Below, piece after piece: positions 6,847 to 15,313 of a DNA stretch of 17,698 bases. The position numbers and the translations under genes were made by a program. The stretch covers positions 1 to 17,698 of the forward strand of contig DOYB01000048.1 in NCBI GenBank assembly GCA_003518745.1, given 5' to 3'. The notes beneath the pieces are model-generated. The model searched no databases and was not told where the DNA came from. It was given only the letters and a program-made list of their open reading frames with translations. This DNA comes from Selenomonas sp. GTDB lineage: Bacteria; Bacillota; Negativicutes; Selenomonadales; Selenomonadaceae. Numbering within the stretch: position 1 is the stretch's first letter; the number at the start of each line of letters is the position of its first letter.

Positions 6847-8454
6847 TCACGTGCGTGTACTCAAAAAAGCCAATGCCGCCTTCATGCCATCTATGGCCGC
6901 GCTCATTATGCCTCCCGCATAACCGGCGCCTTCGCCTATGGGATACAATCCCCCAAGGGATTCTGAAATGAAATTATCCCGGTTCCTTATTATACGACAA
7001 GGCGCTGAGGATCTGGTCTCAATTCCGGTCATAGGGATGTCAGGCGCCGCGAATCCCGGGATTTTCTTCTCAAAGCTCGACAGCGCCCGCGCCAGTGACT
7101 CAGTCACGAACAGCGGCAGGCAGTACCTGAGATCCGCTGCCCTTACCCCAGGCGCATATGTGGGTTTCACAAGAAAATCCACAGAACCTCGGCTTCCCTT
7201 TAGAAAGTCTCCCACGGACTGTACCGGAGCGTAATACCCGCCACCTCCGGCTTCAAAGGCAAGTGCCTCATATCTTTGCTGGAATCTCATACCGGCAAGT
7301 ACCTCTGAGCCGAAATCCTCGGGTGTCACGGTCACCAGCACAGCACTGTTGGCTATGCCGGAATCCCTGCGGTAATTGCTCATTCCGTTGGTAACCAATC
7401 TGTTTACCTCTGAAGCCGCCGCCACCACCTGACCTCCCGGGCACATGCAGAAGGAATACACTCCCCTGCCGCTTTCCGCGTCCTTAAAGGTAAGCGCATA
7501 GTCAGCAACAGGAAGCCTTGGATTTCCCACGCTATCACCGTACTGAGCACGGTCAATGAATTCCTGTGGGTGCTCTATGCGGACACCAACGGCAAAAGCC
7601 TTGGCCTCCATTGAAATGCCTCGTTTCAGCAGCATTTCATAGGTATCTCTGGCAGAATGCCCTATTCCAAGAAACACCGTATCAGCGGCAATCCTTGATT
7701 CACCATTTACGACAAGGGCAGAAAGCCTGCCCTCCTTCATTTCAATATCCGTTACTTGGGCACCGAAACGAATCTCGCCCCCTAATCCCAAGATCTCCTG
7801 ACGTATATTTTTCACGATCTGCCGCAAAAGATCCGTTCCAATGTGGGGTTTATGAAGATAACGTATTTCCTCCGGCGCACCAGCATTTATAAAGGTTGCC
7901 AGAACCTCCGACATGTGGGAGTCATTAATGCGGGTGGTCAGCTTTCCATCGGAAAAGGTACCTGCTCCCCCCTCACCGAACTGTACATTTGAAGCGGGAT
8001 TCAATACTCCGGTCCGCCAGAAATCCCGGATATCACGGGCCCTCTTTTCCACGTCCTGTCCCCGTTCCAAAATCAACGGATTCCATCCTGCCCTGGCCAA
8101 GGTCAACGCCGCGAACATGCCGGCAGGCCCGAAGCCCACCACCACCGGGCGCTTCTCGGAGGCAGGCGGATTATTTCCGATGGGCAGCAGCTCCTCGGCT
8201 GCCATATGCACCTGAGTAATATTCCTGTCCTTCCTGCACCTGCTCAAAACCTGTTTTTCAGGCACCTCTAGCAGAACATCCAGCACATAGACGAACTGAA
8301 TAGGAGCTCCCCTATACCTGCGGGCATCCAATGCCTTGCGCACTATCACAGCCCGTTTAACCGCTTCCAAAGGCAGCTTCAGACGTCTTGCCGCTAACTG
8401 CTCCAGAGGCGAATCATCCTCTATCGGAACCTGAAAATTTGAGATGCGAAGCAA
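6847..8454 (-). CDS. FAD-dependent dehydrogenase (COG2509-like), TTG start
   Basis: 535-residue flavoprotein of the uncharacterised FAD-dependent dehydrogenase group. After an N-terminal helper domain of about 100 residues comes the dinucleotide-binding motif VVVGFGPAGMFAAL (GxGxxG at 107-112), then FGEGGAGTFSDGKL at about 159-171, and a C-terminal FAD block GLYPIGEGAGYAGGIMSAA near 503-520. The start is TTG at 8454, directly after the TGA of cdaR; GAGGG lies about eight bases upstream and no nearby ATG fits the conserved N-terminus. The substrate is unknown for the family. It is the third gene of the cda operon here, so it is probably co-transcribed with c-di-AMP synthesis genes, but a functional tie is unproven. 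Confidence 0.88.
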   Translation of the reverse strand: MLRISNFQVPIEDDSPLEQLAARRLKLPLEAVKRAVIVRKALDARRYRGAPIQFVYVLDVLLEVPEKQVLSRCRKDRNITQVHMAAEELLPIGNNPPASEKRPVVVGFGPAGMFAALTLARAGWNPLILERGQDVEKRARDIRDFWRTGVLNPASNVQFGEGGAGTFSDGKLTTRINDSHMSEVLATFINAGAPEEIRYLHKPHIGTDLLRQIVKNIRQEILGLGGEIRFGAQVTDIEMKEGRLSALVVNGESRIAADTVFLGIGHSARDTYEMLLKRGISMEAKAFAVGVRIEHPQEFIDRAQYGDSVGNPRLPVADYALTFKDAESGRGVYSFCMCPGGQVVAAASEVNRLVTNGMSNYRRDSGIANSAVLVTVTPEDFGSEVLAGMRFQQRYEALAFEAGGGGYYAPVQSVGDFLKGSRGSVDFLVKPTYAPGVRAADLRYCLPLFVTESLARALSSFEKKIPGFAAPDIPMTGIETRSSAPCRIIRNRDNFISESLGGLYPIGEGAGYAGGIMSAAIDGMKAALAFLSTRT

Positions 8455-9489
8455 TCAATTTCCCTCTTTCTTATTGTTCCCAGCCTTTTCAGGCATCTCT
8501 GTCCCTGCGGCAGCCGGCGTTTCCGTCTTTTCCTGTGGCTTCTTCCTTACCTCAATCTCAACAACCACATTCGGATTTGATGCCGCCACTACACCCTCCG
8601 GCAAATTCAGCCTTACTACGCGACTAATCACGTCACCGGTAATAGCTGTATTGGCAAAGGATATCTTATCCGTATGGATTTCCGTAAGGGAACGTATAAG
8701 TTTCTCATCCCCCGCGACCTCCATTTGAACTGGCGCCACTCTCACATTGGAGATTTCATAATCCCCAGGAAGGTCATCCGCAAAATCCACACGTATGGGA
8801 AGTATCTTCTTAAACACGCCCCGGGCCAAAGATACATCCACCTCAATGTTTGATGGGTGTACCCTCGCTCCCTTGACTGTCTCCGCGTCTTCGTTGACAG
8901 CAATCATCGGAACCATCGCGGTGAAGGAGGCCGAGGCATTGTCCATGAGATTGACATAACCTATTACCCGGGTAACCGATTCAACTATGCTCTTTGGTCC
9001 CACAACCCCAACGGTCCTGGAGGACGGGCGCATCTCAGCCACGGTATATCCGGATGCCACCTGCCCTGTCGCGATCAACTCAGGAGGAAACTGCATCTCC
9101 ACATAGGGATCCAGTGTAACCTCCAGACTTCCGGGCTGCACTTCAATAAACTCAAATCCCTGTGGAACCGACACCTCCACCGGAACCATATGCTTGCCCT
9201 CTCCCAAGCCTGCCAGATTCACATAGGCCTTGAAATCATCAGGGTCATAGGACGCAAAGAAGGACCTCGGCGCCCGCACCAAAACCTTGGCTCTATCCTC
9301 ATAGGTAATCTTGTTCCCGGGAGGTGCGTTCACCGCGGACAGAGAAACGCTGATAGAGTTCTCCACTGGGGGGTTTTGGTCATTCATAACCAAAACCCAA
9401 AGCACAACTGCCACCAGCAGAGCCATAACCTTTATGGGAAAGTTATACTGTATCAGATTCCTTAAATTTTCGCTGAATTTTGCTATCAT
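8455..9489 (-). CDS. cdaR: CdaR (YbbR-domain) regulator of diadenylate cyclase
   Basis: 344-residue membrane-anchored protein that binds and modulates CdaA. It has one transmembrane helix near the N-terminus (IKVMALLVAVVLWVLVM, about residues 19-35), followed by extracytoplasmic YbbR-type beta repeats up to about residue 310 and a charged, low-complexity tail rich in K, E and P. The chosen ATG at 9489 overlaps the cdaA stop as ATGA, a typical coupling signal, with GGGGGAAG upstream; an in-frame ATG at 9504 would add only five residues inside cdaA and is less likely. The stop TGA abuts the TTG start of the next gene. Family and context agree, so the call is firm. Confidence 0.93.
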   Translation of the reverse strand: MIAKFSENLRNLIQYNFPIKVMALLVAVVLWVLVMNDQNPPVENSISVSLSAVNAPPGNKITYEDRAKVLVRAPRSFFASYDPDDFKAYVNLAGLGEGKHMVPVEVSVPQGFEFIEVQPGSLEVTLDPYVEMQFPPELIATGQVASGYTVAEMRPSSRTVGVVGPKSIVESVTRVIGYVNLMDNASASFTAMVPMIAVNEDAETVKGARVHPSNIEVDVSLARGVFKKILPIRVDFADDLPGDYEISNVRVAPVQMEVAGDEKLIRSLTEIHTDKISFANTAITGDVISRVVRLNLPEGVVAASNPNVVVEIEVRKKPQEKTETPAAAGTEMPEKAGNNKKEGN

Positions 9490-10328
9490 GATTTCTTCCC
9501 CCATCCGAGGATGATATCCTTTATACCCGTCATCTTTGGTGCCTCGAACGCGGGCAGCAGAAGTTCCTTCAGCGTGTCTATGTTAAGGTGGCGCATAATA
9601 TGCCCATCTTCAGCGATGGATATTGTTCCGGTTTCCTCACTCACCACCAGTACAATGGCATCGCACTGCTCAGAAAGTCCTATGGCAGCCCTATGCCGTG
9701 TTCCAAGCTCCGTGGAAAGTCCCCTGTTATCGGTAAGCGGCAACAGGCAGCCTGCGGCAATCAAACGCTTTCCCCTGATTATGGCAGCCCCATCGTGAAG
9801 AGGCGTATTTGGCACAAAAACATTCTGAATGAATTCAGACGTTACTAAGGCATCTATTCCAATACCCGTGGCACTGACATCATTTAGCTTCATCTTTCTC
9901 TCAATCACTATCAACGCTCCGGTCTTCGTGGCAGAGAGATTTTTAGCCGCCTTTGCCAATTCACCTACTATGGAACGAGCTTCATCATCATCCAGAAAAA
10001 CCGACTTTCCAAGGAAATGGCCTTCACCAAGGTGACCCAAAGCCCGTCGCAGTTCAGGCTGGAAGACGATGGGAAGAGCGACAAAGAGAAGTGTCAGAGT
10101 TTTTTGCAATAGCCATGTCATAACATGAAGATTCAGCCAACTGCAAAACACCGTCATAGACAGCAGTATCAGAAGGCCCTTGACCAGAGTAATTGCCCGG
10201 GTATCCTCCAGCATCTCGTATATCCTGTATAGAATAACCGCGACAATTATTATATCTATGACATCCAAAATTCCAATGGTAAACAGGATTCCATGAAGCT
10301 GCGAAGGAAATGAGATATCAAATGGCAT
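9486..10328 (-). CDS. cdaA: Diadenylate cyclase CdaA (c-di-AMP synthase)
   Basis: 280-residue membrane enzyme that condenses two ATP into cyclic di-AMP, the second messenger controlling potassium and osmolyte balance and cell-wall homeostasis in Firmicutes. Three hydrophobic segments fill roughly residues 14-90. The cytoplasmic DAC domain follows, with both signature motifs: DGA at 179-181 (in PLHDGAAIIRG) and RHR at 211-213 (in GTRHRAAIG). The ATG at 10328 has AAGGAG upstream. It leads a minus-strand operon with cdaR and an FAD dehydrogenase. In many Firmicutes glmM follows cdaR; it does not here. All catalytic motifs are intact. Confidence 0.97.
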   Translation of the reverse strand: MPFDISFPSQLHGILFTIGILDVIDIIIVAVILYRIYEMLEDTRAITLVKGLLILLSMTVFCSWLNLHVMTWLLQKTLTLLFVALPIVFQPELRRALGHLGEGHFLGKSVFLDDDEARSIVGELAKAAKNLSATKTGALIVIERKMKLNDVSATGIGIDALVTSEFIQNVFVPNTPLHDGAAIIRGKRLIAAGCLLPLTDNRGLSTELGTRHRAAIGLSEQCDAIVLVVSEETGTISIAEDGHIMRHLNIDTLKELLLPAFEAPKMTGIKDIILGWGKKS

Positions 10329-10525
10329 TCGAAAAAACTCCTTATAAATAAGTAGAAAACACTCAATTATTCTATTCTCTTTATGCTCATTGAAATCCTT
10401 GTTTCTAAGGAAAATTTAATAAAAATATTTCTCTTATTACGACTGTAGCGAAAAAGAGGAAAATCATATTTCGCCTAGAATATTCACTATTGTGTAATAA
10501 TTCCCCGTAAAAGGAGACGATTCAT
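10329..10525. promoter_or_regulatory. Divergent intergenic region between cdaA and the aldose epimerase
   Basis: This 197-bp AT-rich gap must hold promoters for both cdaA (minus) and the epimerase (plus). A weak plus-strand candidate is TTCGCC, 17 bases, TGTAAT, ending about 30 bases before the ATG at 10526. On the minus strand TAGAAT near 10370 is a possible -10 with no convincing -35. Good ribosome binding sites are present for both genes. No clear operator or riboswitch was seen. Confidence 0.35.
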
Positions 10526-11404
10526 ATGCGCCACTCACTTGAAAATGATATTTTGACAATCACGGTAGATGACCACGGAGCCGAGCTTAAATCCATTACC
10601 GCCAAAAGGGATGGCACCGAATATCTTTGGAATGGAGATCCTGCCTGGTGGAAATACTCATCTCCGGTGCTGTTTCCCATCGTAGGGAAGCTTGTAAAGG
10701 GGAAATACCGCTATAATGGACATGAATATGAGCTCCCGGGACATGGCTTCGGCCGCATCTCGGACTTTACCTGCGTCCGCCAGTCCAATGATGAGATTGC
10801 CTTCCTCCTTGAATCAAACGATGAAACCCTAAAATCATATCCATTCCCCTTCAGGCTTGAAATCTCATACGTTCTGCGCCAAAACGAGGTCAAGGTTCAT
10901 TGGAAGGTAACCAATCCCGATACCTCCGACATGTACTTCTCCATTGGAGCCCACCCTGCTCTTCGCTGTCCTATCGATAAGGGTGATGACTTCAAAGACT
11001 GCTTCCTGAAGTTCAACATCTCCGAAAACAGCCAGCGAATCATGCTCAATGCCGACGGCCCCCTGTCTCACAAGAGGGTTGACATACTGAATGGCACTGA
11101 ACTTTCCCTGGACTACGAGCTCTTCAAGGAAGACGCGCTTGTCTTTGACGACCTGAAATCTGACGAGGTTTCCATCTGCTCTCGAAAAAGCGGAAAATCC
11201 GTAACACTTAAGGCAAAGGATTTCCCCTTCTGGGGAATTTGGACAAAACCCGGAGCGCCCTTCCTCTGTATAGAGCCATGGCACGGTCATGCAGACTATG
11301 AGGACTTTGCCGGCGATTTAAGCGAGAAGGATGGCATACGCAAGCTGCGCGGCGGAGAATCCTTCGACGCGGAATATTCCTTCCTTGTGAACAACGGAAC
11401 GTAA
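10526..11404 (+). CDS. Aldose 1-epimerase family protein (LacX-like)
   Basis: 292-residue cytoplasmic mutarotase-fold protein expected to interconvert alpha and beta anomers of a sugar, or a sugar phosphate in some relatives. Likely catalytic residues are H73 in LPGHGFGR, H143 in SIGAHPAL and E250 in LCIEPWHG, the histidine/glutamate set of the galactose mutarotase superfamily. AAAGGAGACG lies upstream of the ATG. It stands alone on the plus strand, divergent from cdaA and convergent with proC, so the context does not reveal the sugar. The match is to the LacX/YihR-like branch rather than classical GalM; substrate is unknown. Confidence 0.9.
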   Translation: MRHSLENDILTITVDDHGAELKSITAKRDGTEYLWNGDPAWWKYSSPVLFPIVGKLVKGKYRYNGHEYELPGHGFGRISDFTCVRQSNDEIAFLLESNDETLKSYPFPFRLEISYVLRQNEVKVHWKVTNPDTSDMYFSIGAHPALRCPIDKGDDFKDCFLKFNISENSQRIMLNADGPLSHKRVDILNGTELSLDYELFKEDALVFDDLKSDEVSICSRKSGKSVTLKAKDFPFWGIWTKPGAPFLCIEPWHGHADYEDFAGDLSEKDGIRKLRGGESFDAEYSFLVNNGT

Positions 11405-11412
11405 TACATTCC

Positions 11413-11433
11413 ATGCAAAACGATTTTTTGCAT
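11413..11433. repeat. AT-rich hairpin just after the epimerase stop
   Basis: ATGCAAAA (11413-11420) and TTTTGCAT (11426-11433) form an 8-bp stem with loop CGATT, 8 bases downstream of the stop. There is no U-run after it, so it is at best an accessory 3' structure ahead of the stronger terminator at 11469-11512. Confidence 0.4.
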
Positions 11434-11468
11434 ACCGCCCTTACAAGAATTCTTAGTTTAATAGTGCA

Positions 11469-11512
11469 AAAATGGGACTGACCACGCCATAAACGTGTGC
11501 CGGTCCCATTTT
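11469..11512. terminator. Bidirectional terminator between the epimerase (+) and proC (-)
   Basis: AAAATGGGAC (11469-11478) and GTCCCATTTT (11503-11512) are perfectly complementary, and the inner CACG/CGTG pair extends the structure. The A-tract on one side and T-tract on the other let it act in both directions. It lies 64 bases after the epimerase stop and 8 bases after the proC stop, between convergent genes. Confidence 0.85.
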
Positions 11513-11519
11513 ATATCCG

Positions 11520-12317
11520 TCACAATTCCTTGGAACGCTCTGTTGCGGCAAGGACCGCCTCTATCAAGGCACTTCGTACACCTGCGGCCTCCATGGCCCG
11601 CACTCCCGCGATAGTAGTCCCCCCCGGAGACGTAACCATATCCCTGAGCACATCGGGGTGCTTCCCGGTTTCCAATACCATCTTTGCGGCCCCCAAAAGG
11701 GTCTGGGCAGCAAGAAGAATAGCCGTGCTTCTTGGAAGTCCCGCGGCAACCCCACCGTCAGCCATGGCATCTATCATTAGGAAGCCGTATGCAGGCCCGC
11801 TGCCGGAAAGCCCCGTCACGGCATCCATCAAATGCTCATCCACCTCAACGGTACGTCCCACGGAATTCCATATAAAAGCAATCCTCTCGGCAGTCTTACG
11901 ATCCGCACGGCTTCCCAGCGCATAGGCCGCCATACCGGCTCCCACCGCCTGAGGCACGTTGGGCATGACACGGATTACAGGCTGCTTCGGGAAATTCTCC
12001 TCAATTATGGAAAGCCTCAAGCCTGCCACAACGGAAATTATAACAGTATCCTCCCTCACCTTGGAGGCGATACCACTCATAGCTGCCTTTGCGTCCTTGG
12101 GCTTAACGGCAATCAGTACCATATCCACCTTATCGAGAAAACCGTCTGCCTCAACTGCGGCATGAACTCCAAATTCCTTGTTCAGCTCATCGCAGCGCTC
12201 CTGCCTGAACTCCGAAACATAAATATTATCCGCCGGAACCAGCTTTCCCGCGATTCCCTTCAAAAGAGCGCCTGCCAAAGCCCCTCCGCCAATAAATCCA
12301 ATGGTAAAATCCTGCAT
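11520..12317 (-). CDS. proC: Pyrroline-5-carboxylate reductase
   Basis: 265 residues; catalyses the last step of proline synthesis, reduction of 1-pyrroline-5-carboxylate to L-proline with NAD(P)H. The N-terminal Rossmann motif is GFIGGGALAGAL (7-18). VMPN (117-120), DAVTGLSGSGPAY (165-177) and TSPGGTTIAG (229-238) are the diagnostic ProC blocks that shape the substrate site and the dimer interface. Length matches the family. The ATG has CAGGAGG seven to eight bases upstream. proA and proB are not adjacent. It is separated by 157 bp from the upstream acetyltransferase and has its own candidate promoter. Confidence 0.97.
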   Translation of the reverse strand: MQDFTIGFIGGGALAGALLKGIAGKLVPADNIYVSEFRQERCDELNKEFGVHAAVEADGFLDKVDMVLIAVKPKDAKAAMSGIASKVREDTVIISVVAGLRLSIIEENFPKQPVIRVMPNVPQAVGAGMAAYALGSRADRKTAERIAFIWNSVGRTVEVDEHLMDAVTGLSGSGPAYGFLMIDAMADGGVAAGLPRSTAILLAAQTLLGAAKMVLETGKHPDVLRDMVTSPGGTTIAGVRAMEAAGVRSALIEAVLAATERSKEL

Positions 12318-12344
12318 ATAGCTAACCTCCTGCCCAATATCACG

Positions 12345-12372
12345 TCTATATCACACAAGCCAATGAATCCAA
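12345..12372 (-). promoter_or_regulatory. Candidate sigma-A promoter of proC
   Basis: On the minus strand TTGGAT (12367-12372), a 16-base spacer and TATAGA (12345-12350), with TGTGA just before the -10, lie about 27 bases upstream of the proC start. The match is fair; TAGAAT slightly upstream is an alternative -10. Confidence 0.4.
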
Positions 12373-12474
12373 TATATTCTATCACATTCAGTGGCTGCAA
12401 ACTATGAATTTTTCCAGTAGAAAAATCCTCGCAGAACCATACTACAGATGCTGCTCATCCATTTGAGAGGATGA

Positions 12475-13047
12475 TTATTCTTGCACTGATTCCACCTTTC
12501 CTGATGCCATTTGATGATCTGATTCGTGTTCACCGATGATTTTCTCCATCCATATCATATTGTACCATCGGCCAAATTTATATCCGCACTTATGAAACGT
12601 ACCGACCTTGATAAATCCCATATGCGCATGGAATTTCTCGCTGTTGCGCGTAAGATATTCATCCTCTGCCAATGGATCGCCGATACATGCGTATAAGTTC
12701 CTTATTCCCATATCGGCAAGCTTTGTTTCTATCGTCTCATAGAGCTTTCTGCCGGTTCCACGTCTTTTTTCCTCCGGGCTGAGATAAATTGTCAATTCCG
12801 CTGACCAGTCATACGCGGCTCTTCCAACGAAAGCACCGGCATAAGTGTAGCCAACGATTTTTCCATCGCGAACCGCCACAAGGTATGGATATTTTGCCAG
12901 GGTTTTCATTATGCGTCCTTGAAACTCCGCCAATGTCGGCACATCATATTCAAAACTGATCGCTGTATGCTCAACGTAATATCCATAGATGGCAAGGATA
13001 TTCTCCGCATCACTTATTTCTGCCGGTCTTATCTGTACGCTGCTCAT
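12475..13047 (-). CDS. GNAT N-acetyltransferase, phosphinothricin acetyltransferase (PAT)-like
   Basis: 190-residue acetyl-CoA-dependent N-acetyltransferase. The N-terminus VQIRPAEISDAENILAIYG and the following SFEYDVPTLAEF are typical of the PAT/YwnH group. The acetyl-CoA loop is LSPEEKRRGTGRKLYE (a Q/RxxGxG/A variant), and YACIGDPLAEDEYLTRNSEK followed by HAHMGFIKVGTFHKCGYKFG is the usual C-terminal half. Group members acetylate amino-acid analogues, methionine derivatives or other small amines, so the real substrate is open. The ATG at 13047 is preferred to the TTG two codons upstream because AGAGGT is better spaced from it. The gene lies 31 bp after the acyltransferase and is probably in its transcript. 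Confidence 0.88.
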   Translation of the reverse strand: MSSVQIRPAEISDAENILAIYGYYVEHTAISFEYDVPTLAEFQGRIMKTLAKYPYLVAVRDGKIVGYTYAGAFVGRAAYDWSAELTIYLSPEEKRRGTGRKLYETIETKLADMGIRNLYACIGDPLAEDEYLTRNSEKFHAHMGFIKVGTFHKCGYKFGRWYNMIWMEKIIGEHESDHQMASGKVESVQE

Positions 13048-13078
13048 TTTCAATAGTACCTCTCATCATCCATTAGCA

Positions 13079-14962
13079 TTACGATCTCTGGTGCTTCTCT
13101 CCCATCACGTGAACTATAGTATCATGAACCAGCATCGCATATTGCTTAGCACCCTCAGTATCCGGATGAATTCCATCCTCCGTCAGCCATTCGGGATGCT
13201 GTGAGATAAGTCCATACCAGTCAACTACCGATACATTCGGACGTTCGGCAGCAACCTGTTGTATATACTCGTTATTTGTATCTTGCCAGGTCAGCTCCGG
13301 ACAGTACACGTTCACCCAGAAAATCTGTCGATTCGGCCCCAGCGCATTCAAAAGCTGGCGGGACTGTACTTCATAGCGTTCCTGTCCGGCAATTGGACCA
13401 TTTGTCCCGAGAGATACCACAACAATATCACTCATCAGATTTTGTTCTACCAGGCTTTCAGCTACCTCAGCACCGCCGCCTACGTAACGGCAGGTTTCAG
13501 CATCTATATAGGCATTTGGCAGTTGTTCGTAAAGATCACTGGACGAGCCAAGCATAACTGAATCTCCTATGCAAACAATGCCATCAAGGTTAACCGCAGC
13601 CGGAGCTGACGGCTCAGGTGAGTTATTCGCTTCATTGTTTTCCTGCTGCTGCTGAATTATATTTGTATTCCTTTTGGCGATTTCATCGGCCTGTTGCTCC
13701 AAATGTGCCCGGAGACCTGCCTGAATATCTGCCCTCTCGCCTGCCGATTCCGCAATTCCCTTGCACCCCAATAGCATCAAGAAAAGGGAGCATACGGTTA
13801 TCGCAGTAAAGCCAATATATTTTCCTATGGAAACGATGTTTGATTCAAAATTAAACTTGAAGCCTGTAATTATTTTGGACAGCGCATCAGACCAGATTGA
13901 TAAGAGAACAATCACTCCGATGGTCAATACATGACCTAAGAGGGAGCGATTCCAGCCCATATGATTGAACAAAACAATTACCGGATACTGCCACAGAAAG
14001 ATACCATAGCTGTGTTTTCCTATCCATCGTAAAGCCGGATTGTCCATGAGATCCCCTAACCCGGGTGAGTAGGAAGATACCACATGAAGGAGCAGGCATG
14101 ATACGAGCGTCATAGCAAGCATTCCGCCTTCATAAACGAAAGGAGTGCCTCCATCCATGCGCAGATAAGAGAACAGGATTATTCCTATAAGGGAACCAAA
14201 AACTAAATAGTCGAAGCCGCTTCGCATACTGCCTGCTTTATCAGAAGGCTTGTGGTAAGCCCGGTAAAGTCCCATAGCAGCACCCATCAACAGCGCGTAA
14301 ATACGTGTATCAGTGCCGTAGTACAACCTGCTGACATCCATTTCCGGGGTATACATTATCGGCATAATCAGCGCAGTGCCGAAAGCCAGAAGAATCATCA
14401 TCCCTAAGCCAAAGCCGGCACCCAATGCTCTGCAAAGAAGTAAATAGCAAAAGAAAAGAACGGGCCACAGTACATAATACTGCAGCTCAATACCCATGAA
14501 CCATAAATGAGTAAACGGTGAGACGTTAATTAGCCTGGTGAAATAATCTGTATTCTGTGAAATTTGCCACCAATTGTTATAGCCCAGCAAAATCGAAATC
14601 AGCTCCGGCCGTACAGACTGGATTAGCTTGGGAAACAAAACTTCGTAAATACCTATTGAAGTCAGCAATACGATAATCAGAGATGGATAAATCCGCTTGA
14701 TTCTCTTCATAAAATATCGTGCCAAATTGAAATGACCGGTTAAAGCATCCCGCATGCTGTTGTACGCAAGTAAATATCCTGTCAGGACGAAAAAAATAGA
14801 AACACCGATGTAACCTCCGGGAACTTCATTCGGAGATATGTGGAACAACGTAACGCCGATAATAGCAAGCGCTCTTAAACCGTCCAGCCCCGAAATATGA
14901 GTTTTTTTATCAAATCCGGAATCAGGATATATTCCGTGTAATTTATTCAAATTTAAATACAT
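13079..14962 (-). CDS. OatA-like membrane acyltransferase with C-terminal SGNH domain
   Basis: 627 residues in two parts. Residues about 20-400 form an acyltransferase-3 membrane domain with roughly ten hydrophobic helices, starting with GLDGLRALAIIGVTLFHI (H41, the family's essential histidine) and GYIGVSIFFVLTGYLL. A Gln/Asn-rich linker (IIQQQQENNEANN, about 435-447) leads to an SGNH hydrolase domain: GDS nucleophile S468, SLGTNG (517-522) and the D596/H599 pair in DGIHPD. Such fusions (OatA type) acetylate peptidoglycan muramic acid or other cell-surface glycans, giving lysozyme resistance or polysaccharide modification. The ATG at 14962 has GGAGGG nine bases upstream. Target glycan cannot be read from sequence; all catalytic motifs are present. 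Confidence 0.93.
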   Translation of the reverse strand: MYLNLNKLHGIYPDSGFDKKTHISGLDGLRALAIIGVTLFHISPNEVPGGYIGVSIFFVLTGYLLAYNSMRDALTGHFNLARYFMKRIKRIYPSLIIVLLTSIGIYEVLFPKLIQSVRPELISILLGYNNWWQISQNTDYFTRLINVSPFTHLWFMGIELQYYVLWPVLFFCYLLLCRALGAGFGLGMMILLAFGTALIMPIMYTPEMDVSRLYYGTDTRIYALLMGAAMGLYRAYHKPSDKAGSMRSGFDYLVFGSLIGIILFSYLRMDGGTPFVYEGGMLAMTLVSCLLLHVVSSYSPGLGDLMDNPALRWIGKHSYGIFLWQYPVIVLFNHMGWNRSLLGHVLTIGVIVLLSIWSDALSKIITGFKFNFESNIVSIGKYIGFTAITVCSLFLMLLGCKGIAESAGERADIQAGLRAHLEQQADEIAKRNTNIIQQQQENNEANNSPEPSAPAAVNLDGIVCIGDSVMLGSSSDLYEQLPNAYIDAETCRYVGGGAEVAESLVEQNLMSDIVVVSLGTNGPIAGQERYEVQSRQLLNALGPNRQIFWVNVYCPELTWQDTNNEYIQQVAAERPNVSVVDWYGLISQHPEWLTEDGIHPDTEGAKQYAMLVHDTIVHVMGEKHQRS

Positions 14963-15027
14963 GCTGTACTACCCTCCATTACTTGGAAACACATTCAAAC
15001 CAAAGAGAAATTCAATATCAAGCATAC

Positions 15028-15057
15028 ATTATAAAGCCTGTAGTGGGTACAATTCAA
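15028..15057 (-). promoter_or_regulatory. Candidate sigma-A promoter of the acyltransferase gene
   Basis: On the minus strand TTGAAT (15052-15057) and a perfect TATAAT (15028-15033) are separated by 18 bases. The start site would be near 15021, leaving a leader of about 58 bases. It probably serves the downstream acetyltransferase as well. Confidence 0.55.
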
Positions 15058-15236
15058 CTATATATTAAATATGATATTTCAATAGTGAATGATACCGAAT
15101 CGAATATATCATGTCCGATTTTTCTAAGAATTGCATGAAGTATTACTCCTCTTTTGACGTGGTGGCCGGCAGGCGCATGGATTGAGGTTTCCTGAACCAC
15201 CATGATGATGTCCATCGGTGAATAAAGAATGCGAAT

Positions 15237-15288
15237 AAAAACAGTCGGAAGGCTCCGCCCCATAGACGGGAGTCTTCCGACTGTTTTT
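15237..15288. terminator. Strong terminator downstream of the phytase-like gene (potentially bidirectional)
   Basis: ACAGTCGGAAG (15241-15251) and CTTCCGACTGT (15274-15284) are perfectly complementary and are flanked by A and T runs on the two sides, so the stem can extend to about 15 bp. On the minus strand it reads into TTTTTATTC. It starts 26-30 bases after the phosphatase stop at 15314 and separates that gene from the acyltransferase operon. Confidence 0.88.
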
Positions 15289-15313
15289 TATAGTGAACGC
15301 AATAAATTTTTAT

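Larger units (their letters stand above)
14963..15313. other. 351-bp gene-free region between phosphatase and acyltransferase
   Basis: The left part carries the acyltransferase leader and promoter and the right part a strong terminator (both listed). Between them, about 15058-15235, no convincing gene was found: a 69-codon minus-strand frame has no ribosome binding site and runs through the terminator stem. The stretch around 15158-15190, ending in TGGATTGAGGT, resembles the 3' part of a type I-C CRISPR repeat, but it is present once only. Confidence 0.6.

Noticed and set aside
8857..9465. 202-codon plus-strand frame opposite cdaR
   Set aside because: Antisense shadow of a well-supported gene, with low-complexity His/Asn/Arg-rich composition and no ribosome binding site.
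12408..12426. ATTTTTC / GAAAAAT hairpin between the GNAT gene and proC
   Set aside because: Seven AT-rich pairs with no clear T-run after it; too weak to call a terminator.
15054..15263. 69-codon minus-strand open frame with a SIHAPAG-like stretch
   Set aside because: No ribosome binding site, it starts inside the terminator stem, and the SIHAPAG string is a known artefact of translating CRISPR-repeat-like DNA.
14963..15313. Search for a mobile element or CRISPR array in the largest gap
   Set aside because: No transposase frame, no terminal inverted repeats with target duplications, and no second copy of the repeat-like sequence at CRISPR spacing.
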